Source: Hyperoodon ampullatus
Taxonomy: Eukaryota > Chordata > Mammalia > Artiodactyla > Ziphiidae
Direction: 5' to 3'
Length of the DNA stretch: 64,000 nucleotides
Assembly: GCA_949752795.1 (NCBI GenBank)
Contig: OX457061.1
Location: forward strand, 45,478,338 to 45,542,337
Numbering within the stretch: position 1 is the stretch's first letter; every line of letters starts with the position of its first letter. Under the pieces are notes generated by a model. The model saw only the letters and a program-made list of their open reading frames with translations, ran no database searches and was not told where the DNA came from. The translations under genes were made by a program, and so were the position numbers. This document shows, in pieces, positions 23,701 through 35,700 of this stretch.

Positions 23701-26700
23701 AGTGGTGTTAACAAGTCTAATTAAGAGGCCACTGGCCCAACTTAATTGGCTCGTGAAGAGGAATTGCCTCTGAAACTCCCCGGGCTCGGCGGGGTGGCTC
23801 TCTGGAGGGGAGCCGTGAAGGAGTGTTAACAGGGATCCCGCGGCCGCCCCACCCCCCGCCCCCTCCCCCCTCGCCCTGCCCCTCCCACCCTCACTCCACA
23901 GATCTGGCCGGGACCAGGGAAGCATCTGTCCTCCCAGGCTGGGGGGGGCAGGATGAGGAGGGTAGATTCACATCTCCCGGCGCCCGCTTCTCTGGGGCTG
24001 TCTGTAGAATCGGTGCCTCTGTCCCACTCGCCTCCCCACCTAGCGCCGCCTCTGGACAGGTGCTCCCTCCCGCCCTTCCACTCCAGTCTCCTGGGCTCCG
24101 TCCATCACGCCTGGGTTGCCGAGGCCAGGGCTGGGGTTTGCTTTTGGCTCTGACAGGCCCCTCCTGGGGGCAAGAGAGGAATGGTCAGAGAGCTCCCTCA
24201 GTCCCAGCACTCCCCGACCCACACCCCAAGCAGTTTCTGCCTCACGATGATGTTGACAGCTGCCAGGGGTTCCCTAGGGCTCCTGGCCTGGACCCTGCCC
24301 GTTCTCCCTTCTCCTGCTGCCGCCCCAGCCCTGTATGGTTGGGAGCGGGGGGCTTGTCAGGGGCTCAGAGTCAGGGAGAGGGAGAGAGGCAGGACAGGAA
24401 GACAAGGATGGGGAAGATGAAGAGATGGGAAGAGACAGAGGGAGGAGTTCGGGAGAGGGGCCCCTCAGCCCCAGCTTGCCTGGGTAGCAGATGTCAGTGA
24501 CTGGGGCTGGGCCTGTTGGTGGCAAGAGGTTGGGGTCATGGGGGTCAGGAAAACTTTTAAAAGGACCTGGGGACTGGAGGTGAACTGGGTCTTCTCTCTC
24601 AGCACGCTACACAAACTCTCTACAGATACACATACACACACAGTCCCCAGACGTGCACACGCACGTACGAATTTGGAGGCACTCACATGCCTGTACCCTT
24701 GTACGGCCGCACAGGAATTTTGCATACCCCTCATCTCCCCAGGACACTCACACCGTGAGACTCAGAGCCTCTCGGCCTGGACTCCTCACTTGCGCACATT
24801 CACGGGCTCTCATCCGTGCACGTTTGCCTGGGGGTGCTGGGCGGGGCTGTGACCTGTGACTTTTGCCTTGTGCCCTCCCCGGCCCCCACAGAGACACCCC
24901 ACGTGCAGTACGAACGCCTGGGCTCAGACGTGACTCTGCCGTGTGGGACGGCGAACTGGGATGCATCTGTGACGTGGCGGGTGAATGGGACAGACCTGGC
25001 CCCTGACCTGCTCAACGGCTCTCAGCTCGTGCTCCATGGCCTGGAACTGGGCCACAGCGGCCTCTACGCCTGCTTCCACCGCGACTCCTGGCACCTGCGC
25101 CACCAAGTCCTCCTAAATGTGGGCTGTAAGTGTTACTCCCAGCACCCCTCATTTGACCTCCCACTTCACTCAAGGGCGTTGTCCATGAGGCCCAGACCCT
25201 TGGCCTGGTTCAAAGCCCCTTCCTGGTGGTAGTGGTGGAGGCCCTGACCCTTGCCCTCTGATCCTGTTTGAGCCTGCTCTTCTGACCTCTGAGCCCAGTC
25301 TCACTCCGTTTGCAGACCCCTGGCATTTTGCACTTGTATCCACCCCCACTGGAGATCTTTGAGATCCTGAAATCCTGTTCCCTATGACAAGATGGGCACA
25401 GGAGGGCTGGCAGGCATGGCCCACCTGGGGCTTGGTGGGGAAGGATCCTAGAGTCACAGCTCCGAGCTGGAGTGGCCTCACTCCACTGTGTCCTCTCACA
25501 GGTTCTGGCCCTGAGGGCCTTAGGGAAGAAAATGGGGTATACGGTTATGCAGGTAGAGGTGTGGCACTCTGGGAAGCTCCAGGGAAGAAGGAAGGCTTCC
25601 TGGAGTGTGAAGCACACGGAGGCTTGGAGGATTTGGAGGATACACTGAAAAAGTTCTTTCTGGCAGAGAGCTGAGTGCGACCATAGGTTTCAGAGGCTGG
25701 GAGGGCATGAAAAGGCCACTTGGGTTGGTATAAATGGCAGAAGGGAGCTGAAGGACGGGACGGGGTAGATCATGATCCTAGAAGCTGGGGAGTGACATGA
25801 TCAGAGTCATGTTGTTTAAAGGTCCCTCTCTCTGTGCTGAGGGGAGGCAGGTGGATGGGCAAAGGCAGGGGCAGGAAGGAGGCTGTTGCTGGGATGCAGG
25901 AGAGATGAGGGGGACCTAGGACCGGGGCATAGAGTTGGGGAAGTTGAGAGGGGGTGATTGGACCTCCAGGAGCTGGTGATGGATTGGAGGTAGGGAGGAC
26001 AGGAGAATAGAGAGGGGGAAGAGTCAAGACGGCTGGTGGTACCAATCGCTGCAACAGAGACAAGGTTGAAGGGTCAGCTGGAGGAGAAGATGGCATGTTC
26101 TGTTTACACGGTGTCTCAGTTTGGGTTTCCCTAGAATCAGGTGAGAATTTGCATACAGGTGGTCTGTTTGGCAGGTGACAGAAACATCATAAGGGAATGG
26201 GAAAGTGATAGAAAAGGTAGTTAAGCTAGCCAGTAAAGGGGGAGTTATCTAGCCACTGCTTCTGGGCAACTGGCGCTTAACCCGCCGGGGGAGCCCTGGG
26301 AGCCAAGGCAGAATGTGTGCCTCAGAGTTCTCCTGCCTAAGGAGTGCGGGGGCTCAGATGCTTATACACTAAGGGGTCGGGGTGGGGCTGCTTTAATTCC
26401 CAAGCACTTTTGCCCTGATGCCCTGACAGGCAATGCAGGTTTCGGTGGCCAAAGGAAGCTCTGAGGCAAATAACTGCAGAAGCGGTCAATGGGTACAGGT
26501 GAGGGATCTGCGGCACCACCATCTGCTATAGACTTGTTGGGTTGTGGTCCCCGGGGGACAGCCGGGAGTTGATGGCTGGTAGCCAGTGAATCTGAGGGTC
26601 TGGGACTCGGGGAGAGGCCTGTGCTGGAGATGGGAATTTGGGGGGTTGTCAGCATTAACTCCTTGGGAGGTGGTGAGATGGCCAAGGGTGAGATTGTGGG

Positions 26701-29700
26701 ATGAGGAGAGAAGAGGACCCAGAACCCAGCCCTGAAGACCATCACCATAAAAGGGGTTGATGGAAAAAGCGAGCCACAAAAAGAGATGAAAGATCAGAAG
26801 GATCCGGCAGGAAGGTAGAAGAAAGAGCAGGTGAGTGTGATTCAGAAGAGGCGTTTGGAGAATCGGGATGGTGAGGTTATCAGTGTTGCTGATGGTCATC
26901 TGGGCAGGCCTCTGGAGCTCAGCCAGAGGCACCAACTGACAGAATAAATACTCTGAAAATAGTTTCTTCTTGAGCCAAGGATTCAAGCTTCTCTGGCCTC
27001 ATCCTACTTGGGTGATGCACCCCACTGTCTGAAGATGGTTTCTTTACTCCTGGGAGCTACTGAGGGGAGGAGATGCTTGAGGGACCTGGGAGCAGGCCCT
27101 TTCCCCACTATCAGGAGACTGGTGTGGACAACCGTGGGAAATGTTAGGCTGAAGTGTTGCTCGGGGTCTGCCACAACACTGACCCATCAGTGGGGCTAGA
27201 GGAGAGGTACAGGTATGTTTTGGTAGGGATGTTCCTTTCCCCACGGAAAAGCTTTTTTATGTGTTCAAACTGGAGAGATGGCAGTCATCACGAAACGCCT
27301 TAGTTGCAAACCGAGGGTGGAGTGACCCCTGTCGGCCAGCTTGAGATATGCAGGATCAGCCCACCAGCGTCCTCCTTGGCCCACCACAGGGTGCATTAGA
27401 AGTGGACCACGCAGCCTAACCCTGGGCCCTTACACGGGGAAAAAGGCCATATATTGAGTGGCATGCAAGGAGTATGAGGCCAACTTGGTACAACTCACCC
27501 ATACCCTTGTCTTCTCAGTTCGAGTCCCAGAATTCCTCAGGATGGACAAGGCTGGCTGTGATGGCTGGGCCTTGGTGGCTCTGGGCCCTCATTCCTGATG
27601 ACTCGGTTTTCTTTGAGAGGTCACTGGAAGGGGATTGGGTCTAGATGTAATGCCTGCAGCCATACCCACAGCTGCCCTTTGTGACCAGAGCCCAGACCTG
27701 TTTTTTTATAAGTTTTTTTTGGTTTTTTAATTAATTAATTACTTTATTTATTTATTTTTGGCTGTGTTGGGTCTTCGCAGCAAGCAGGGGCCACTCTTCA
27801 TCGCGGTGCGCGGGCCTCTCACTATTGCAGCCTCTCTTAGTTGCGGAGCACAGGCTCCAGATGCACAGGCTCAGTAGTTGAGGCTCATGGGCCTCACTGC
27901 TCCGCGGCATGTGGGATCTTCCCAGACCAGGGCTCGAACCTGTGTCCTCTGCATCGGCAGGCAGATTCTTAACCACTGCGCCATCAGGGAAGCCCCAGAC
28001 CTTTTATATATAGTGCTGACCACTCCCCAGGCCCTGCCTGTCAGAGGAGAGCTGGCCATGAGTTGGCTGTAGCATTAGTTACAGATACTTATCTCTCATT
28101 GCCTTGTTTCCTTCTAAAGAGTTGGTCAGAGGAACAGGGGACATTAATCATGATTGTTTCAGTCACTTTATATTAGTAACAAGAGACTGGGTTTGGCAAC
28201 ACTCAATATCAAATTATCCTTCTCGCCAGTGCTCAGAGAACAGGACAGAGCTACCCCTGGTTTGTGGGCCATTCAAACTAAAAATTATTCAATATTTATC
28301 CTAAACATACAAGATTTTCATGTCTCTATTTCCAAGGGAACCTGATCATAAAAATATTCCGTTGAAAGTCCCCTTAACCAGGCTGATCCCTGAACTGCTT
28401 CCTCCTGACCCACCTTCCTGCCCTCAGGCAGATGGTCACAGCCAGCAAGGAGGCCCCTACCCGGGGTGATGAAAGGACCCCCACATTAGGAAACAGGATC
28501 ACAAGGTTCCTTTCAGTAGCATCCTTTTGTTTCCTTAGACACTGCTAATTCCATGTCATTCTGATTTTAAGCTGAAATAAATCAGAGATTAAGTGACTAA
28601 TTTTAAATAGACAGTTCTTTGTCCAGTTTTAAAATATTTGTATTTGATGGGTCAGGACAGGAACTCCCGAACCCCTGGTTCAGCCTCGCTTCCTCCTCAG
28701 CTCTGTTTGGTGGGGAAGGAGAGAGCAGCCTGTGGTTGAAGAAGAAATTGGGGAGGAAAGATGGGTAGAAGGCGGGCATTTAGGAGTCCAGAAGTTGGGG
28801 TGCCTCGAGGGGTGTCACGAGATAAGGTTAGGACAGGCCGTGGGCCTTGAATGCCAGGCAGGAGGAGGAGTGTGGGTGCGGCCCGGGCGGGGCTGGAGCT
28901 GGAAGGGTCACCCCGCCCCGCCTGGCCTGACCTGGCCTGGCCAGGGGTGTGGGCAGCCTGCCCCTCCTCCTCTCTGAGCCGGCGGGCAGGCCTCGTGCAT
29001 GCCGGGGGCTCCAGCCCAGGCGGGCTGGCGAGATGAGAGGAAAAACATGCGGTTTGGTGGGCTGGACATGGAAAAACAAGCCAGTTAGGAAAACAAACAA
29101 ATCCTGGGCCAGCGGGGGTACACGCACGCATGCACACGCACACACAGCCCCGCGTGGGACTCAGGGACGCCCTGCCACAGGCTGATGCTGTCACTTGAAC
29201 ATCTCAGGAGCCCCCATGGGGGCAACTCAGGAAGTCTGGGCATCCAGGAGCATGCCTGTATGTGAAATCATGACACATATGCGTATGGGCTTTTGCTCAC
29301 ACACAGCCTCTAACCTGCTCTCACACGGTGTTCAGCTCATACGTGTGAACACACTTGGAATTCTGGGCACCTTCCCACACCCACAGTTCGCAAAATGCAT
29401 TCACACTTATGTTCCGTCTCATACGCAGTGTCTCAGGTTTGTAGTCCCGCTGTCACTTTTTCACACACAACAGCGCATTTACACGCATTTGCATGGAGGA
29501 CCTCAGCCACACAGCCTCACACGTGTAGACAATCCCCAAGTCACACAGCCTCACCCCGAGCCCCACACAAATGCAGTCACCAGGCCACGCACAGCCAATC
29601 GCAGTGACACTGCTGCCGAGTCCCAGTCACACACAGGAAGCCTCTCGGAGTTACGCACACAGCCTCACAATGGCAGTCTCTTACAAACAGCTTCTCCCCT

Positions 29701-32700
29701 GACTTGCAGCGCGCTCCCAGCAGGCCTCCTCATTGCATACTGTCCCACAGCCTCACACTTGGTCTCTCTCAGCACCCCCACCTCCGCCCACCCGGCCCCT
29801 CAGCTGGGCTCCAGCTGCAGCAAGTCACTCCTTTTCTTCCTTTTCTTTGTTTTTCTTTCCTCCTTTTCCCTCTGAGAAACCTGGTCCCTGTCAGGAAACC
29901 CAAGCCCTTCCCTACTCAGGGCCCAGGGCCAGGCAGGAGTAGCCAGATGACAGACAAAGCCCTGCCTGCCCTCCCCACCGCCCCCCATGACCTGCCCAGT
30001 CAGAGAGGAGAACTGGTTTGCGGGGGGATGTCTGAGGGGAGACTGGTCCGAGGGGAGAGGACGGTCAAAGGGAAATGGAGGAAACCGGCCAATGAGGAGG
30101 CTGGGCGGGGGCGGGGGCCTGCGAGTCCAGTGCCATGGCCCGCTCTGCCCTCCAAAGAGTCCCAGGTGGCAGGGAGCTGACTCTGCAGGCTTCAGTCCCC
30201 GCCCCGCCCCCCGCCCAGTGCCCTTCTCCTTTGAAGCTGGGGGTAAGGGAGGGTGGTGGTAGGAGGGGGCAGTGGAGGCTTCTCAGCCAACCTCGGAATG
30301 TCCTTTCCTCCTGGGGTGGCTGCCAACTCCGGCCTGGCCCACAGGCCCCCACGAGGCGCTTCCTGTGTCCTTGGCCACCCCCCACCTCCACGCCTCTGTG
30401 TCCCTGGGCAGATAGGCACGGCGTACGTGAGGCGTGCAGGATGAACACGGAAGAGACACAAGATGGACGTGGGGCCAGGAAGGCTTCCCGGGGGAGGCAG
30501 GCAGCAGCGGGCAGAAAGCAGGCTGCCCCTCGTGCAGGCTCAGCTGGCCTCCAGCTCTCCCCTGCAGGCCAGGGGCTGGAGCCACCTCTGCCCACAGCGT
30601 AGCCCACGCCACCTGCCACATACAAGCTCCCCTCATGCCTCTCTGACCCCTTCATCTCTCCTGCTGCAAAGCCAGACCGGGCCCTGGGGGTTCGGCCCCA
30701 ATACATACATACTTCACGTATACTGGACATGTACATGCAGTCACACACAGTCATCCACAATCCCGTGCACACTGTGGATGGAAGCCCACGGCTCCCCAAG
30801 TATCGCCACGGCCACTCAGCAAGTGTGGACATGCACTCCCCCTCACCATCCCTGGCTTATTGAGCCGCCCCCCTCCCATTTCCTGTCCACCTGTCAGGCA
30901 GAGGGCGGGGTGGGGGGGCACAGGAGGGAGGTGTCAGTGTCCCTGGAGCCGTGGACGGACATGCCTTGCCTGGGTCAGATCACAGAAGCTGCCTCCTTCC
31001 AGGAACCTGAGCCGGCTGTCCTCATGCCTTACCGAATGCCCGAGGGTGGGACAGCTGGGCTAAGTGCTCACGGCAGCAAAAAGAGTGGTTAGACAGCAGA
31101 GAGGACTTCCCAACTATGTGTGTGTGGTCGTGTTGGTGGGTATCCCCGTCCTGAAGTTTAGTACCAGCTCTGGCTTGCTGTGTGGCCACAGGTAGGTCCC
31201 CATCCCTCTCTGGCCCTCCGCGTTCCCCAGAGTAAAGGCAGCTGCTGACCATATAAAGGGCTTCTTTTTTCTTTTTATAAATAAATTTATTTAGTTATTT
31301 ATATTTGGCTGCGTTGGGTCTTCGTTGCTGCACTCGGGCTTTCTCTAGTTGCGGCGAGTGGGGGCTACTCTTCGTTGCGGCACGCGGGCTTCTCACTGCA
31401 GTGGCTTCTCTTGTTGCGGAGCACCAGCTCTAGGGTCATGGGCTTCAGTATTTGTGGCACACGGGCTCAGTAGTTGTGGCTCTCAGGCTCTAGAGCGCAG
31501 GCTCAGTAGTTGTGGCGCATGGGCTTAGTTGCTCCACGGCATGTGGGATCTTCCCGGACCAGGGCTCAAACCCATGTCCCCTGCATTGACAGGTGGATTC
31601 TTAACCACTGCGCCACCAAGGAAGTTTCCTAAAGGGCTTCCTTAGGGGTCTGTGATGGAGAAGCTGGGGGCTGGGGCTGGGGTGAGGTACACACCAAGGG
31701 AACAGCAGCTTCCTCTCTGCGCACACATGCAGTCACACATAGACATGTGCTCTGAGAGCCGTACACATAGACATTCCTACATACGTACCCACATTCCATC
31801 ACACGTCACTCATTCATGTCACACACAGACACATAGGTGACATGTGTGCATATGAACAGCCGCCCAGTGCTGTCGTTCATGTGGAGCCACCAGGCCTGTC
31901 CTCGTGTTTCTCATTCTCTCCCGAGGGGAAGCCTGGGATGTCTCTTCTCCAGGGAGTGCACCCTGATCACCCCACCAACCAGAGGACCCGGTCAAGAACC
32001 CCCCTTGGCCTCTGTTGCACAGTCTTCCTCTGGAAATGGACGCAGTGTGGCAGGAGATTTGGGGCTGGGGCCGATTCCCCCAGACATCACCTCCGTCCTG
32101 TGATCGATGAGCTGAGGCCTGCAGCCCCCTGCTCCCCACGTTCCCGCCTCCATTGAGCAGGTGGGGGGGCTGTCTCTCCATACAGCCCTTGCTTTCCTTT
32201 AATTAAACATCTGGCTCTCTGTGGCCTGGGAAGCCTCAGACCCTCGCTGACAGCACCCTCCCCCCGCCACCTCTGGCATTGCTGATGGGTTGAAGGGGGA
32301 GAGCTGGGGTTCTGGGGCCCACCTGTCCCCACGCTAACGCAGGGGACTGGGGGCTCCAAGAATGTCCTGACCGTGCTGTCCTCACCCCCAGTGCCGCCGC
32401 GGGAGCCCGTACTCAGCTGCCGCTCCAACACTTATCCCAAGGGCTTCTACTGCAGCTGGCATCTGCCCACTCCCACCTACATCCCCAACACCTTCAATGT
32501 GACTGTGCTGTGAGTAGATGCACCTTTGACCTGGTTCCAACCCTGACCTCTGACCTCTCCCCCGGCCCCCCATCATGCCCCCCAGACCCTAGCCCAGCCT
32601 TGGGCTTGACCTTCCCCCAGCCTCTGCCCTACCCGACCTTGATGTTGGTAACGGTGCCTGGGCTTCATCCCTCCCCAGGCATGGCTCCAAGATTATGGTC

Positions 32701-35700
32701 TGTGAGAAGGACCCGGCCCTCAAGAACCGCTGCCACATCCGCTACATGCACCTGTTCTCCACCGTCAAGTACAAGGTCTCGATAAGTGTCAGCAACGCTC
32801 TGGGCCACAACGCCACAGCTATCACCTTCGATGAGTTCACCATTGGTGCGTGGGGAGGGGGCGGGTCTCTGCTGCATACTCCAGTGGGAGTAAGTGGATG
32901 TTTGCCAATGTGTATATGAGCGTTGGTGGGGGTGTCCACATTGTGTGCCCAGGTATATGTGGAACGTATAATGTGTACACATATTGCGTGGCATGCATAT
33001 ACCTGTGAACATCTGAGTGGATGTCCTTCACCTGCTGGGGCCGAGAGAGCTCTCCAGCGGCTCTTCCCATCCTCTCTCTGGCTCCCAGAGCATGCAGGAG
33101 GGGGAGGGGGGCAGGCTGGGCCAGACCCTTGCGCAGCTGCAGCCTCCACCCCCCCACACACACGCTAATGGCTTCCTTACGGCCTGTGATGAATGAGGTG
33201 TCAGAACAGGAGACAGGACTGGGACAGATATCGCCCTCCCCCAACCCCCATCCCAGCCAGACCCTCTACCCGCCCCTGCCCCATCCCAGCCAGACCCTCT
33301 GCCCGCCCCTGCCCCATCCCGGCCAGACCCTCTGCCCACCCCTGCCCCATCCCAGCCAGACCCTGTGCCTCCGCCTGCCCCCCACCCCCAGCATGGCTGG
33401 ATCCCCAGCCAGTCTCTCGCTATGTGAGCTGGGCTCTTAGATGCTCTCATCAGATTCTCAGCCCACTTCCAACCCAGATCTGCAACACCTGTGGACTGTC
33501 TTTTAACTTTGACCCACAAAGCAGCTTCAAACCCAGCCTCTTCCAAGCGAGGCCATGTCTCAGTTTGGAACTGGAAAAGTTGAGGTGAAAAGCCAGGCTT
33601 GGGGAAGTATATGATGCTGGTACAGGCTGGGGTGACCCAGGTGATGATGAGGGTAGTGGTAGGGCATGACATAGGCTTAGTAATTGGGATGCTGGTCATC
33701 ATGAGGACGGGGTTGATGATGGGATGAAATTTATGATGTTGATATCATGAGCTGGTGACAGTGGCTCTAGTGACCGGCATTGGTGATGACAGGGACGTGA
33801 AAGGTGGAAGCAATGAGATGGTTGTTAACGGTGGTTGCCAAAATTGACACCAGAGAAGAGCGATGATTATTGATGTGCATTGGTTGACATGGCGGCTGGG
33901 GTTGACGAAATGGGGTTGTTCCAAGAGATCAGTGTGGTACTGAAGCTGTGTTTCCTCAACAGTGAAGCCTGACCCTCCAGAAAATGTGGTAGCCCGGCCA
34001 GTGCCCAGCAACCCTCGCCGGCTAGAGGTGACATGGCAGACCCCCTCGACCTGGCCTGACCCCGAGTCCTTTCCTCTCAAGTTCTTTCTGCGCTATCGAC
34101 CCCTCATCCTGGACCAGTGGCAGCATGTGAGTGCCCTGCCCAGATCCCGAGAGCCTGAGTCAGAGCCACACGGCGTGGGAGGCCCCTGTATCCCTGCTGC
34201 TAGCTGTTCCAGTGTGAAGCCTGAGGGCAGTCAGAGAGGCTTTCCGGGGGGAAGAAGGGACCAGGTGGGCCTGGAAGGATGGATGGAGCTGAGGGAGATG
34301 ACCTGATCTAAGGTCCTTAGGGGTTCCTGGTGACCCCCATTAGGGCAACAGGAATGCATCTATCGTTGTGGCTCCGCATGGTAGTGGAGAGAAATGCTGG
34401 GAGGCAGATGGCAGGCAGTGTTTCCCTTTTCTTACCTCCGGCTTCAGCCCTGATCAGACATCTCCCTTTTACACTCTGGGCCAGGCTCTGAGCCTGTGCT
34501 GGACCCAAGGGGCAAGATAGTCTCTGTCTTCAAGGACTCACAGATGGGCTCAAGGGGTCAGAATCAGGCAATAGAGTCAAGCTCAATCCAGGGTATGAGC
34601 TCAGGCCGTGATTAGTGTCATGGCTCCAAAGTCAAGTCCACCTTAGAGGTCAGCTTAAAGTTATGGGTCAGAAGGTGGTCTGGACTGGGAATGAAGCAGT
34701 GGAAGGGGGGCAGTATGGGGTCAGGCTGTGGTCTGGGATGTTGATCAAGCTACGAGAGTGAGCTCTGGGGAGCAGCCAGGGGTTTGGGGCAGACTTGAGT
34801 TTCTCTCTCCTTGAGGGCCCTGGGCCCATAGGGCTGTGGGTGCTACGTGGCCTATGAGGTGTGTGGGCTAGGTCTGGGGCTGGGAAGGTGCGCCCTGGGG
34901 CAACCCAGGCTGGCACCCAGGGTCAACCTGTGCCCCCACCGCATCCACCTGGTTCCAACCTCATCTCCTGCGCCTCTCCCAGCTGGCCTTTAAAACGCGT
35001 AATTCGATTCCAGGGCGCCTGTTCTGGTTGCAGGCCTGGCTCCCACAAAGGCTGCTTACATGCTCATATGTTCCCTGACAGAGTCCGGAGTCCCTCCCGC
35101 CTGGCCAGCTGCCCGCGACTAATGCATTGCTAATAACCAGGGTCTAGTTTCACAAGCCCCCCTCTCCTGCTAACTAGCTACAGGCAGCAGCCCCGCGCGT
35201 CGCAGTGCACACGCCTTGCAGTGGACCTGGCACACTGCCTACCACACACACACGGGAACATGCACGCACACACGTGGCCCCCAGCAGGAACCGTGCTCCC
35301 TACGTGCGTGCAACTAACATGCCAAGGCCACCCACTGGCCTGCACCGTGGGCAGAGCTGACCCCAACGCTGACGCGGGCAGAGCAAAATATGTGGGCTCT
35401 GTAGCAAGAACATGCATGGCCTGTGGCACATGTTATCCCTGCTCCATGTCACATTGGTATTGTGGTTGGCTAGATTTATGGCTCTTTTGAACTTGAGTTT
35501 TGCTCTGAACAGAATGGACTCTCCCCAATCCTTAAGCTTGGAGAGAGGCAGGTGTATGATTGGGAGGGGGAGTGGAGGGGAGAGCAAAGAAAAACATCAC
35601 TTGGATTTTCAGGAGGATGTGAGAGATACAGGTCAGGAATTACACAAGAATTGGGCACTGTGAGGTCTGGCAGGGGCTGTCTCAGCATGGACGAGGGGGA

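Larger units (their letters stand above)
20763..24891 (+). other. CNTFR: CNTFR intron after coding exon 1
   Basis: This is a 4.1-kb intron without further exons that I can support. It holds a degenerate GT-rich array near 21890-22450, AT-rich islands near 22590-22760 and 23700-23775, a purine-rich stretch near 24330-24470 and a short CA-rich run near 24620-24770. Confidence 0.85.
25126..32391 (+). other. CNTFR: CNTFR intron between Ig and first fibronectin exons
   Basis: A 7.3-kb intron. It holds relics of an ancient interspersed repeat (25620-26910), two antisense tRNA-SINEs (27700-27995 and 31268-31630), CA-rich low-complexity DNA (29240-29720 and 31700-31850), and an AT-rich unique stretch at 28400-28690. 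No exon is supported inside it. Confidence 0.85.

Noticed and set aside
22764..23702. 312-residue plus-strand frame in the intron after coding exon 1
   Set aside because: Starts inside GT-rich DNA and ends in G-rich DNA, and shows no conserved motif.
33193..33588. Pro/Ala-rich repeat protein frame
   Set aside because: Produced by the 33-bp tandem repeat whose period is divisible by three; lies in an intron.
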